Source: Alviniconcha marisindica (taxonomy: Eukaryota > Mollusca > Gastropoda > Provannidae). From it: a DNA stretch of 64,000 nt. A program made the position numbers and the translations under genes. How positions within the stretch are numbered: the first letter of the stretch is position 1; the number at the start of each line of letters is the position of its first letter. The notes beneath the pieces were generated by a model. It was not told the origin of the DNA and searched no databases. It saw only the letters and a list, made by a program, of their open reading frames with translations. The DNA lies in contig JABMCL010000061.1 of NCBI GenBank assembly GCA_018857735.1, positions 480,133-544,132 of the forward strand, in the 5' to 3' direction. Positions 1 through 25,099 of the stretch are shown here, one piece after another.

Positions 1-1388
1 AGGAGACTTTGGTCAGGATTTACAAATTAAAAATTACAAAATAAATTAAAGGCACACTGCTGATAGGCTTAGCGCTAGGATTAGGCTACCTGTCCGTAGC
101 GTAGATACTGTAATGATAGCACATAGGCTTGGCCGGTGATTTTGTTGTGAATCCCCTTTAAAGATACACCCCCACCCCAGTTTTTAAAAGCGTCTGGATC
201 CTGAAAGAATTCTGTCCGAAATAAAAACTTTAATTTAAAAAACAAACAAACTGTGCAGTTAATCTGTTCAACTTTAATTCACATCCCTCCACCTCCTTTC
301 CTTTGTAGTTCATACAGCACACACAGTATCCTTCCCCATGGTAGTTATTTTTTAGTATTGCGGTTGATCGAAACATCTTCGCTCATGCGACACCCAGTAG
401 GCGGTGGATAGCTGACTACCCATAGCCGCCGGAACGTCCCAGTCAACAAACTAACGCAGGGGCAGAGCACTCTAAAATTTCCTCTCATGGGAATGGTCTA
501 TACACGCTAGCATAACACCAAACTCCAAGCACTGGTTTACGACATCCTTCCTTTGGAGGAAGGTGCCGGAAAGCGGTGCTCGGGAGTGTGAAAAGCACAC
601 TGATTAGACATTTTTACCGATCGCTGAGCCTAGCAGAGGATCCTGTGATTGTTCATGTCTCCGTACATAATCATCAGTCTCTCTTTTTTCTTTCCTCTTT
701 TTCTTCTTTTGTTTTCAGTACTTCTTTCCCTTATGAAAAATTCGGCTCGGCTTACCTGACACAATCAACCAGAACTAAATGGGATCCGGGCTGGTTTTGC
801 ACAATATTGTCCAGGCTGTCTGAAAGAACGCAACCGAATCTGCATGTGGGAAACTGGTAGCGGGCCGATTGCGTCTCGCTAGAACCGGACTAGATGCGTT
901 TGGCCAAAACCTGACCTGGCCATCCGGATCGGATCCGGGTCGGTTTTACACAATGTCATCCATGCATTCTTTGGAAAAACGGATGCGGGAAGTCAGATCC
1001 GGTATATACGATTCTGGCCGTAATGGCCATAACTGGCCGTAATGGCCATAACTGGCCGTAACCAAAACGCTTCCTGATCGGATCTTGCATGTTTACTGGG
1101 TATATGTAGGTCCATGCACCAACCCATATACACAGTGGCACACTCGAGATCGCATAAACTGGGCACTGACGCAGCGGATAAAATGCCCCCCACCTGGCCA
1201 AACAAATTGATATATTTATATAAATAACAAGGCCAGCCCGGTGTCGGGGCCTCGTTCTCAATCAAAAGATTGAACCGGAAATTTTGCTAAGTCTGTGGGC
1301 ATCCAAAGTGAAACAGTCCGGTCAAATCTCGGTACGCACGAGGTCGGCTGTCAGCCACAGACAGTTTATAATTATTGATTGATTGATG

Positions 1389-1850
1389 ATCGCTTATATA
1401 GCGCTATTCTCCGCTCTCTTGAACAGACTCACTGCGCTCGTATGTGGTTTACATCAGTGACTAGCTTTTTCATAGCGCGTTTTTTTGGATATCCACCGCC
1501 GAAGTGGTGTACTTACAGCGCTGACATGGCTGGTGCCACATGAAACTGCAGCCGTCTCGGCGCAAGTTCTGTGTACACCATACAACCATGCACCATGTCA
1601 CTTCATGCAAAGCCACATACGTAAGGTGTATGCGTGTTTAGCTGTAACCTGCCACCTGCACTTTTGGCAGAATGACCGGGGTCTTTTACGTGCTACAGCG
1701 AGTAACACGGGGGTGGAACGGATACCGAAATAAGAGTCAGCACAGAAAGTCGACCCTGGAGAAGAAAATTCTCCCGCCGCTCCTGCAGGGATTCGAACCC
1801 GCGACCTTTCAACCACGAGTCCGGCGCTCTAACCACTGAGCATCCCCGCA
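1389..1850 (-). mobile_element. tRNA-headed SINE-like element, family B, near full length
   Basis: Read on the minus strand it begins with a tRNA-like head: GGGGATGCTCAGTGGTTAGA (A-box-like, with a base missing relative to the 10.7 kb copy) and GGTCGCGGGTTCGAATCCC (B box). The body contains a CTCCAGGGTCGAC stretch and ends near an AGCGCTATATAAGCG motif. A nearly identical copy lies at 10294-10748, and degraded copies lie at 9805-10010, 20735-20960 and 40190-40556. No protein is encoded; such elements rely on LINE machinery. Confidence 0.85.
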
Positions 1851-1971
1851 GACTTGAATTACAGACATTCAATGTCTGTGGTGTCAGCACTTTCCCACAT
1901 ACGTCCGGGTTGGAGGAGTTGTTGAACTCTGATTGGTTGTCTGTGCGAAAGGGGGTCTATACGACGCTGTT

Positions 1972-2070
1972 CAGAGCTCAGGAGCTGTGTGAAAGTCGAG
2001 GTGGCCGTCCTGGGGTCCCTGTCTCTAACAGTCCGTACGGTCTCTATGGACGTAAAGCAACATTGACTGA
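1972..2070 (+). repeat. Fragment of the foldback/SINE-tail repeat
   Basis: Carries GGAGCTGTGTGAAAGTCGAG, then GTGGCCGTCCT, and ends with TCTCTATGGACGTAAAGCAA. This is the same motif order as one arm of the inverted repeat at 6850-7190 and the copies at 13450, 31630 and 39310. It is truncated and diverged. Confidence 0.7.
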
Positions 2071-3268
2071 AACGACGCTGTGCATATTCCACCAAATTCG
2101 GACATGAGCGACAGGTTCGATCTTAAATGTGCCTAGTGTGAATTTTGTTGTTTTAGTTGATTTTTGAAAAATGCGTACATAGATCTCTAATGACATTCCG
2201 GTAGCAAACCAGCACAGTTGATTTTGTGGCCTACTTATTAGGCTGCTTGTAGTTGTCATTCATTTCTACTGTACATTGTTAAAGCTGATTTTAAACAACT
2301 CCAATTTTAATGCTACTAATGATACCTAGGTCTACCTGAACGGAGATTCCCAGTCGCCCTCGCCAGATTCTCAGTAGGTGAATATGTTTTATGGTTTCTC
2401 GAGTCTAAGGAACCCCTAATAAACCCCTTCTATCGAACCGAAACGAACCGAGTCTTTTTTCTTTTTTTAAATCCACCAAAATTGACAAAGACAAAAAGAT
2501 GCCATCGCTGGTATGCTACACTCTTGAAATTGATGTTTTGTCAATCAATGGCGGCGACTTCAGCCGACATGGATCAAATAGTGTGGCTGAACCACTTTTG
2601 ACGCATTTTCGGCCTCTGTTTATGTAAGATTACACTGTGGGCCCGTTGGAATAGCTGAGCATAAGAACTGGCATTTTGCCAGGTTTTAATTGTATTGGGT
2701 GTCGCTGCTTTGGGCAGTCGATCTCGCACTATCACTGTCTGCATACACTGAAGACGGCACGACTGCATTGTGCGTAGCACCATATCATTATACTGACACC
2801 AGCTATACATCATTTTGGCTATGCCTTTTGCTGTGGTGTTTACTGCTTACCGCAGCGATCGCTATTCAGGATCAAGTAGCTGGCTACAGTGAGGTAAATT
2901 TTCCAAACCTTGACGTGACAAAAGCCGTGTGCAAACCGACATATTCTGCTTGGAAGTGATGTTACCTTATGTTGTGTGCACATGTTATGTTATTATTAAC
3001 TTGTTTTAAGTATTATTGTAATTTGTTTAAACCCTTCTTTTTTTTCCTCTTTTTTTCTTTTTAAGTTTTCCCCCCATTCACATGTTACATTGATGGTATG
3101 TTTCAAAGCAAATTTCCTTTTAAGGACAATAAAGAATTATGTTATCTAATTATCTTATATTTTCGTAATGACAAATCTCAGTCACGTTGTCATTTTGGAC
3201 AAACACCGTTCACAGTATCGATTTCCTTTATAATAACAATGACAAATAACAAATTTCTAATATGCACA

Positions 3269-3270
<2 letters not shown>

Positions 3271-3366
<96 letters not shown>
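3271..3366. repeat. (CT)n then (CA)n microsatellite
   Basis: About 75 bp of perfect CT followed by about 20 bp of CA. It creates spurious Leu-Ser and Arg-Glu open frames on both strands. A second CT/GT/poly-G compound tract lies at 3624-3716. Confidence 0.97.
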
Positions 3367-4169
3367 TACAGCTGTTGTAATAGACTCCAACTAGCTTTGA
3401 CAGATGGCATGTCTCTGTAACTGGAGTTCAAGCTGCCAAAATGTGATATTAGACCTGCCAAACCACATGTCTAAAAGTGCCCTGTTGCGGCACGTTTTGT
3501 CACTAAGGTGACAAAACGTGCAGCGATGCCTGCACGTTTTGTCGCCAACGAGATAGTGACAAATCATGCAGGCATTGTACCTTTCCTCACTTGGATGTCA
3601 GTACATGTGATATTGTGTGTGTGTCTCTCTCTCTCTCTCTCTTCTCTCTCTCCTCCTCCTCTCTCTCTTGTCTCTCTCTCTGCGTGTGTGTGTGTGTGTG
3701 GGGGGGGGGGGGGGGAAGATACACGCGCGTACAGGATCCTGTGCCACACACGCGCGGACATACGCACACCACTCCCCCCCTCTCATTCTCGACGTTAAGC
3801 ACGATGTCTACAATTGATCAAGTTATGCCGTAAGACGTCCATCAGTCCGCATGATCTCTTGTCTATTAGATTTTAGAGACGAACTTAATTCCTCAGTACG
3901 GAACGGAAGGCTGTCATTTTTGGAACCGCGAACTTAGTTGCGTGTTTTCTGTCTCTTGCGCAAATCCAGCCTTTCTGTCTCGGAGACTCAATGGAGGCGA
4001 TTTGACACTTCCAAACTGTTCACGCGTGACTGGTTACCTTTGGGGAGAGGTCCGTTACAGTGTTAATTACATTGCACCTTTCTTTGGGTGGGTTTTGTGT
4101 TTCTGATCGATTGTTATGAATTGTTTTTAGTTACCATTGATCAGGTCTAGGGAAATAAAATGGCCCCCG

Positions 4170-4536
4170 AAGTTTCGCCCGAACGAACTCCATAGTGTTG
4201 AAGATGCCCGAACGAACTCCAAGTGTTGAAGATGCCCGAACGAACTCACAGTGTTGAAGATGCCCGAACGAACTCTTAGTGTTGAAGATGCCCGAACGAA
4301 CTCTTTAGTGTTGAAGATGCCCGAACGAACTCAGTGTTGAAGATGCCCGAACGAACTCTAGTGTTGAAGATGCCCGAACGAACTCAAGTGTTGAAGATGC
4401 CCGAACGAACTCATAGTGTTGAAGATGCCCGAACGAACTCTTAGTGTTGAAGATGCCCGAACGAACTCACAGTGTTGAAGATGCCCGAACGAACTCACAG
4501 TGTTGAAGATGCCCGAACGAACTCCATAGTGTTGAA
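4170..4536. repeat. 13-copy tandem array with invariant 26-bp core and 0-3 nt spacers
   Basis: The core AGTGTTGAAGATGCCCGAAC followed by GAACTC-type bases (26 nt: AGTG...AACTC) recurs without a mismatch in the inner copies. Between AACTC and AGTG lie, in order, CAT, CA, AC, TT, TTT, nothing, T, A, AT, TT, AC, AC, CAT. The final copy then diverges (gttgaaaatg). It lies about 770 bp upstream of the TYMS start codon, before any recognised exon. The human TYMS 5' UTR has an unrelated 28-bp VNTR that affects expression; no homology is claimed here. Confidence 0.95.
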
Positions 4537-4792
4537 AATGTGTCTGATATATTGTTTGATTGACTGACTGACTGTGTCGATTGATTGATTGATTTGACTG
4601 CTTGATAGGGTCTGTCTCTCTGTATCCTTGATCGGGTGACTCGCGATCTCTCTCATCTTTCCTAGTGTTTGTTTCTGTTCTTGCCTGTACGCTTAATTCA
4701 TGCAGTGGACTGAGCGAGTAGTTTAAAGAAATAATAATGCCTTTATGTTTCTAAAGCGCCTAAGGGTTCGAAATATAACTATGTGCAAGATG

Positions 4793-4803
4793 CACACACA
4801 CAC

Positions 4804-4854
<51 letters not shown>

Positions 4855-4915
4855 GCCATGCACACACACACATGCATGCACACTGACACACACGCACACA
4901 AGCACGCATACACCG

Positions 4916-4958
<43 letters not shown>
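4793..4958. repeat. (CA)n microsatellite pair
   Basis: Two CA tracts (about 4793-4850 and 4917-4957) are separated by imperfect CA/GCA sequence. It lies between the tandem array at 4170-4536 and TYMS exon 1. Confidence 0.95.
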
Positions 4959-4959
<1 letters not shown>

Positions 4960-5303
4960 ATGTGTCACTCAGTCAATGAGGTACACAGACCGTAGCCCTC
5001 CATTCCTTCAAACGACACGTATCAGACTACCATAATCGCACAGTCGATCATTGTGCAATGCCTCAAAACAGGCTATGTGACTCGGGCCCATGGGTGAGAC
5101 CCAAAAAGCCGGAACACCGGCGTGTCTTTCTTCTTCGCGTCATGTAGCCTAACCCGCGGAATTCTAAGGCGGTCTATTAATTTCGCGGCTAAATAAGTTC
5201 GGCAGGAACAATATAGCCAGCATGAGGTCTCGATTTCAGTGCTGACACTCATGGAAATTCAGCCGAAGACAGCAGCGCTGAGAGGAACGTGCTGTCAACT
5301 GAA

Positions 5304-17830
<12,527 letters not shown>

Positions 17831-18568
17831 TTTGTGGGATGTAAAATTTGATGTGTTTCTGAGTTCTTCCTCTCTTCTCTCCCCCTGCCCCGCAACCCAC
17901 CCTACCGTTGATCGTAGATGTATGTGAACATGAAAATAGCTTACCAAAGTGCCAGATTTGTAGTCTTGCTTTTTTAACCTTTGTTGAAATCCCTGTATTC
18001 TCAGATGTTTGTGCCTTTCGAAACTGGTCACTGGTTAGTGGAAAGGGTGTCGGTCTATGTCGGCTGCTTTACAAGTGATCACCGGTTCTTTGCAAACTTC
18101 AGCTGGATCTTCGTAGTCAGGCCTATCAACCCGACGAGCTAGAGAAACATCAGCATCCAGGAAATGACGAATTTGTGCATATCACGTCCGATACATCCAG
18201 AGATAGAGGGTTTTTAAGGTCTCTCATTGCAGCTCTGTGCTTTGGAGGTCTGAAAGTGCACCCACAGTACTTGGTAGCATACCCTAAAATATACGTACTG
18301 TAGTGTAAGGAGTCCAAGCACCCCACTGCCACCATATCCAGCTAAGTTGAATAATAACCGTTTCAGACCACTCAGATCACTTTTCTGGCATCTCAGGAGA
18401 CCACAGCAGCTTTCTGACTTTCGTTTTTTCTCAGAATTCCTCTCAAATAAGCAAACCAAACCACCCAAAATGGATTGCTAATTGCATACAGCAGACTGCT
18501 AACAAAGTTGAAAGGTTATGGTGTACATAGTAAACTCCTTTGACTGGATTGAAGACCCTTCGACAGTA

Positions 18569-18905
18569 GGACTCGGTATGTCAACGTTGGTGCTAAGTAT
18601 TCAGAAGATTGTGATAGGACTCAGCATGTTGATGTTTGTGCTAAGTACTCAGAAGATTGTGACAGGACTCAGTATGTCGATGTTGTTGCTAAGTACTCAG
18701 TAGATTGTGACAGGACTCAGTATGTCGATGTTGTTGCTAAGCACTCAGTAGATTGTGATAGGACTCAGTATGTCGATGTTGTTGCTAAGTACTCAGTAGA
18801 CTGTGATAGGACTCAGCATGTTGATGTTTGTGCTAAGTACTCAATAGACTGTGATAGGACTCAGCATGTTGATGTTGTTGCTAAGTACTCAGAAGATTGT
18901 GTCAG
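18569..18905. repeat. 48-bp minisatellite, about 7 copies
   Basis: The unit AGGACTCAGTATGTCGATGT followed by TGTTGCTAAGTACTCAGTAG and ATTGTGAC recurs at 18617, 18665, 18713, 18761, 18809 and 18857, with a diverged first copy. It ends where the LINE remnant begins. Confidence 0.92.
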
Positions 18906-19490
18906 TGACGAGAGATGTTCCTCAGGGGATGTTCTGGGTCTTACTTTTTCTTTTCTTTTTTCTTCTTCTTCTTTATTAATGATATGCCAGAAATTCAAGA
19001 ATGCTTCATTAAGACTTTTGCTAACAATACTAATGTACGCTGACAGGCAGTCTGATGAACATAGAAATTGTCCACAAAACAGCATGGACCAGCTGGTGCA
19101 GTAGACAATTCACTGGCAGATCAAATTCAATATGATAAATGTAAAGTTTTACATGTAGGAAAGAATAATTCAAAGTACAAATATTCTATGGATGGCAGGG
19201 AGCTTGAGTGAATAGTGGTAGAAAAAGACATGGGAGTTTTGGTGGATAAGGACCAAAATTTCGAGCAACATATAAACAACAGTCAAAAAAGGAAATAATA
19301 TAGCAGGGATCACACATTACATTGAATGTACAAACTAATTATGATACCACTTTTTAAATACTTAGACCAGTCTTAGACCATGGTAACGTTTTGTGGGCAC
19401 CAAATTTAAGAAAAAATGTCACTTACACTGCAGAGAAAAAGAAAAAAGAAAGCAGATAAGTAGCCTACATTTCATTTTTCACCATTTAAC
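18906..19490 (+). mobile_element. LINE reverse-transcriptase C-terminal remnant
   Basis: Frame-broken translation shows RDVPQG, then FINDMPEIQECFIKTFANNT (a decayed FxDD region), SKYKYSMDGRELE, VEKDMGVLVDKDQNFEQHI and later EKMSLTLQRKKK. The order matches the palm/thumb part of CR1- or jockey-like non-LTR elements. Several stops and frameshifts make it inactive. It belongs to a different clade from the LINE at 14-16.5 kb. Confidence 0.75.
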
Positions 19491-19499
19491 CAGTGTTTC

Positions 19500-20730
19500 A
19501 GTGTGGTTTTGTAGCTTGAAAAAGGGGGCTTACCCCAAAAATTTGCATGTTGCGTTTTGTCATAATTATTAAATATGTTCTTTTTAACCTTTTAAGTGTT
19601 TGGATCCTTCTTTGTTTATTATCCGTGGCTTTTTGGTAATCATCACTATTGACCAGTTATAAGATTCACCAGTTCTCAGCCAGTCATCGTGGAGGTTTTG
19701 GTTATTTAATCATCAACAGTGAGGTTTGGGTTATCTACAGTACTGATCATATGTGTATGCGTGTTTGTGATGAATAACGAGGCATTGTAGTCAAGCAATA
19801 CACTGCCGTTTCTTAATTATTTTATTTGCATTTGCATCAAATAAATGTGAATAATTTGAAAGAGTTTGCAAATGTAGAAGAGTATCATTTGCACACAAGC
19901 AGTCATGCACATACAGAAAGTTACACAATTTTTACCTATTATCCAAGTTAAAACTGTCTTGAATTAATAAGAGAACCTGGTGTGTAACATCACAGCCAGC
20001 AGTTATTCAATATTTCACATCCTGACAATCACAAAAGATGAAGCGCAATGCAATCATATCAAAAGTGAAAGTGATTAACCATTCAGGTCATGCGTCACTT
20101 GGGTAAGGCTCCCTGAATCCTCTGAAGAGGCTATGGGAGGGGAGGAAATGAAGTTGAATCGACCTGGAAGCAGGCAAAGTATGCAAAGCTATAAAGCATT
20201 CTGCAAGCATGATAGAGCTTTGTAGGCAAATGGTCTGTTTTGACAACTATCATGCGTTGCAAAGGGATTGATTGGGGGGGGGGGGGGTTTACACTGTCTG
20301 CCATCACATTCTTGCCTGCTCCAGGCTTTTAGTGGGGGGGGGGGTCTCCATAGACAGGACCTTAATTCCTGCGTCTGCAGTACCATACCATGTATATATT
20401 TTACATTACACAGGCTCAGTCAAGTGTGTTTCATTCACACATCAAAGTTGGAATGACAGACATCTGTTCACAGGGAACACAACCGTTTACATATAATCAC
20501 ACAACAAAGAGACCAAGTGTTATACATTTTTTTTATTGTTTTTTTTATTGACCATCTGAAATACTGAAACTCTTGTTTTATTCTGCATGTCCAATACATC
20601 CGCAGTACCATATCACATGCTTAAAGACAGAGCTCTGCTCTCACCTGTACAATTCAATACAAAATAAATTACAAAAATTAGTACAGAGGACTCCCTGCAG
20701 TCTGACACCATCTCTCCTTCAAGACATCTG
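19500..20730. other. Intergenic, no gene seen
   Basis: AT-rich DNA with two poly-G runs (20273-20287 and 20334-20342) whose flanks resemble each other. There are no conserved frames. It lies between the convergent TYMS and ILRUN genes. Confidence 0.55.
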
Positions 20731-20734
20731 ACTG

Positions 20735-20960
20735 ACCGCTTTTATATGGTGCTTGTTTCTGCTCTCAAGCAGAATCACTACTCTCTAGCTGCATGTGACT
20801 ATAACGAATGACTAGCTTTATATGGCGTATTTTCAACGTGCACCGCACCGTAATGGTGCATGTTTTACAGTGGCATCAGTTGTTTGTGCAAAACTGCCAT
20901 CTCGGCGCACAGTCTGTCCACACTATGCAATGTTGTTTGACGCTGCATGTGTGTATAATT
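20735..20960 (-). repeat. Old, diverged SINE family B fragment
   Basis: Shares the order of short motifs (CTCTCAAGCAGAATCACT, GAATGACTAGCTTTATATGG, CATCTCGGCGCA, TGTCCACACTATGCAA) with the body of the family B copies at 1389 and 10294, but is heavily diverged and headless. Confidence 0.55.
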
Positions 20961-21889
20961 ATGGTCTTTTAATGCATGCTGAGTTATTTTAGTACTTTCA
21001 TAATCCACTGAACTCTGACGTGGACTACATGATGCTTCATGTGTATATCCAATCTTTTTGCATACACACACATACAGGGAACCCCGGTTGGGTGGGTGGG
21101 TTGGATTTTCCACTGGAAATATTTTTGAATATTTCTGCATATATGAACCCCTCATCAAAGACCAACCCTGTGTCACAATCTCTTTGCTCTTACGGGTTAA
21201 TGAGGGGTTCCACTAGCTGCAACAAAAGCTGTGATCATCTCCATGTGTTGCTGTAAACAATGACGCAAACTGATTCCAGACACAACCAGGATACAATTTC
21301 CTCTGTATGAAAGCAGGTAGGTTCAGTTCACCAAGAATGGCTGTGAGGTCATCACTTTCATGTTGGAAATCCTGATTTTCTAAAATACTGAATCTGGGGT
21401 TTAGCAGAACAGGTGGCAAGAGAGGCTACCAGGAAATACTGCTGGAGTTACATCACAACATGCACCCAGCTACCTTTCAAATTACAACTGCAAAGTACAA
21501 CACCATGGTAGGGTTTACAACTGCAAAGTGCAACACCATGGTGGGGTTTACCTTTTTCAACCCCCAAGGTCTTGTAAACAGTAAAATGCAGTCTTCACCA
21601 GATTGTAAAAACAAATTTCAGTCTTAATGCCTTGTAAAACAAATTTCAATCTCAATGCTTTCCCCTATGCAACTGCTTTCCTCAACCATCCCTCACAGAA
21701 GACTACAACTTAACTGATCATCTACTTTCACACTTCAGACAGCCTACTTTGTACAATGTATCTCTAAATGCTGAGGTTTCCACAGCAACTTCACTTCTAT
21801 CCATCTTCATAGGAACCGATAGCCTACCTTATACATCTACAACCAATGTCTTTACAAAAACTGAACTGTCATGCACTTGCAAAAGCAAA

Positions 21890-22960
21890 CACTACTTTAT
21901 ACATATAAGGTTGACATTTTAAAGTGCAATAGTGATTTCTACTCGTCCACTGGCAAAACCCGACAGCTGACCTTGTACACCTAAAACTATGTTTTATGGT
22001 GATTTCTACTGATCCACTGGCAAAACCTGATAACCGACCTTGTACGTCTAAGACCGATGTTTTACGGTGATTTCTACTCATCCACTGGCAAAACCTGACA
22101 GCCAACCTTGCACACCTAAGACTGATGTTTTACGGTGATTTCTACTCATCTACTGGCAAAACCTGACAGCTGACCTTGTACACCTAAGACTGATGTTTTA
22201 CGGTGATTTCTACTCATCTACTGGCAAAACCTGACAGCTGACCTTGTACACCTAAGACTGATGTTTTATGGTGATTTCTACTCATCTACTGGCAAAACCT
22301 GACTGCCAACCTTGTACACCTAAGACTGATGTTTTACGGTGATTTCTACTCATCTACTGGCAAAACCTGACAGCCAACCTTGCACACCTAAGACTGATGT
22401 TTTATGGTGATTGCTACTCATCTACTGGCAAAACCTGACAGCCAACCTTGTACACCTAAGACTGATGTTTTACGGTGATTTCTACTCATCTACTGGCAAA
22501 ACCTGACAGCTGACCTTGTACACCTAAGACTGATGTTTTATGGTGATTTCTACTCATCCACTGGCAAAACCTGACAGCCGACCTTGTCCACCTCCAAAGG
22601 CTGTTGCTTTACAGCAGTTTATACTCGCCAACTTGAACGAACTGACAGCTTACCTTATATGATATCCAAAGCTGATGGTATACTGCTGTTTATACTCTTC
22701 AATTTGCAAAAACTGACAGCCTGTCTAAACCTCATTAACTTGCAAAATTGACAGCCTACCATGTGCATCTCCTAAGGCTGGTGTTTCAATGCAGTTCATG
22801 CAACTGCATTTTTGCAAAAAAATGCCAGCCTGCCTTGTACTTATGTAAGGCTAATGTTTTATGATCGTTCACAAAATGAACCAACAGCCTGTCCTGTACA
22901 CCCCCTACAGTTGTTTTACAGTAGTGTGCATATCTGCAAATGAAGCACTGACACTACCCC
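21890..22960. repeat. 68-bp minisatellite with decaying flanks
   Basis: The unit CTACTCATCTACTGGCAAAA followed by CCTGACAGCTGACCTTGTAC and ACCTAAGACTGATGTTTTAC recurs every 68 bp between about 21940 and 22600 (roughly ten copies). More diverged copies continue to about 22960. It is transcript-distal to ILRUN and could lie in a long 3' UTR or be intergenic. A minus-strand open frame across it is a repeat artefact. Confidence 0.9.
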
Positions 22961-24289
22961 AACATACAGAAAAAGGAGAATTGGACTGGAAAGGGCTCTG
23001 AACATCCGTAACATTAATAATGACAAAAAACATAAATGTTAACCCTTACTTCACACCCATGTCCAAAGGAAGTCAGTACTTTGGTTCAGACTAGGCAGAT
23101 ACAGTGAGGGGACAAGTATGTGTTGGAATCACACCATCTACGTCACCATACCGATCCGGTTTATTTCCCATTGTGCATTTGGTATTGCTGATTATTTCAA
23201 ACAGGTAGCACACGATTTATGTACATCAAGCATGCAAATTAAAACTTTGCAAGAAGCACACCACCAAAAAAGCAAAAGAAAATGGTGTCTCCTCAATAAC
23301 TGAAGCCTTTCTACTCCAGGTATCTCAACAGGATTTCTTACTTTAAAAAAAGAGAAAGAAAAAAAAAGAGCCTTGAATGAAACAAAATTAACAACTTACT
23401 GCTTGTTTTTGCATATTTTATTAGCATACAAAGAACGTGTTTCATATTAATGACAACTATATCCAACATCTTTTCAGTAAACCTTGTTGTTGATCAACAT
23501 ACTTCTGGGGAACATACAGGGATTTTTGTTGCCTTCTTCTGTTGCTGGTTAAACAACGGGGTTCCACTGGATGGCTGCAATCAAAGCTTTGACCATCTCT
23601 CTGCGCTGCTGTACACATAATTAACAACAAAGCAAACACTGAGATCAGGCACCACCAGAATGCAGCCTCCTCTGTAACGAAGTGGATAAACGTTTTGACA
23701 GAAAAATTCTTGCTCCTAATTGATAAAGTTGCTCTTCATTTCTTTTGTTTTTCTCTCTTCCTGTCTACAGTTCAGATATTGAATTTCTGTGTTTTGTGTA
23801 TGATGTGTCTGCTGACAAACAAACAAAATAATAACTTCAGCATGTTTTCTTCTGTTTTACGCCAACAGTGCAAGCATAACATCTGTAACTGAGATCAAAG
23901 ACACAGACAGTATCAAAAGTAATGAAGCTGTATAACTTCTGTTTAGGACTAAGATCACGTATCAATGTGCTGCAAAGCAGGAAACTAGGAATAGGTCTCC
24001 CATGAATCAAAAATTTATGTCTGCCCACAATTTGGCACTTGCGATTAACCAACACGTGAATCATTTATGAAACAACATCCACCAATCTGATGATGATGAA
24101 TGATTATGTGAACTCATGATGTGAAATGGTTCCCATAACGCTGTGTGCATTACCCTTCTAAATATATGACACTAAAAAAGACCAAGCTCTTGAAACAGAA
24201 GGAAACTGTCACAGTCAGGCACACAACTTTAATCTACAAAAACTGCCCCATTGTATTTAATACATGTAATGATGCATCAGGTACATGAC

Positions 24290-25045
24290 AAATTGGTCAA
24301 TGAAATGTTAACCAAGCCCTCAGCAAAATGATCAATCAAATGAATGTTTAACCAAGCCCTTGAAAAAAAATCAATCAAGCGTTCAGCCAATTCTTAAGTC
24401 CAAATGATCACGCATGTGTTCAACCAAGCCAATGGCAAAATGATTGATCAAGTGTTCAACCAAATCCCAAAGTCAAAATGATCAAGCAAGCATCCAAACA
24501 ACCCTTTGCAAAATGGTAAATCAAGCATTCAACCAAGCCATGGCAAACTGGCGAAGCAAGTGTTCAACCAAGCCCACAGCAAATGGTCAGTTGTGTGTTC
24601 ACCCAAGCCCATGGCAAACTGTCTAATAAAATTTTCAACCAGGCCCTTGACAATATAATCAAGTGTTCAACCCAGCCCTTGACAAAATAATCAATCAAGT
24701 GCTCAACCAAGCCCTTGGCAAAATAATCATTCAAGTGTTCAACCCAGCCCTTGGCAAAATAATCAATCAAGTGTTCCACCCAGCCCAAGCAAAGCCAAAA
24801 TAGTGGGACTTGAAGCTACCAGAGCATTAACTGGAACTTTGCTGTGAAACAATCTGCTGCTAAGAACAAATTTGTATATCATTCAAGTGTTCAACCAAGC
24901 CCTTGGCGAAATAATCAATCAAGTGTTCAACCCAGCCCAAGCAAAGCCAAAATGGTGGGACTTGAAGCTACCAAACAGAGCATTAAGTATATTAACAGGA
25001 ACTTTGCTGCGAAACAATCTGCTGCTAAGAACAAATTATATTCAT
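24290..25045. repeat. About 36-bp minisatellite with an embedded longer duplication
   Basis: The unit TCAATCAAGTGTTCAACCCA plus GCCCTTGGCAAAATAA repeats imperfectly from about 24290 to 24780. A larger segment (GGGACTTGAAGCTACCA to CTGCTGCTAAGAACAAATT) is present twice, at about 24805-24872 and 24957-25038, with array units in between. Confidence 0.85.
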
Positions 25046-25099
25046 TTTTTTACACAAACTACACATACAGTGATACATATTAAAACTTTTCAGCCATCT

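Noticed and set aside
2690..2959. 89-codon frame with hydrophobic stretch
   Set aside because: A short isolated frame with no homologue recognised, no splice or promoter context and an AT-rich surrounding; chance ORF.
4170..4536. CRISPR-like array
   Set aside because: Spacers are only 0-3 nt, and this is eukaryotic nuclear DNA; it is a tandem repeat.
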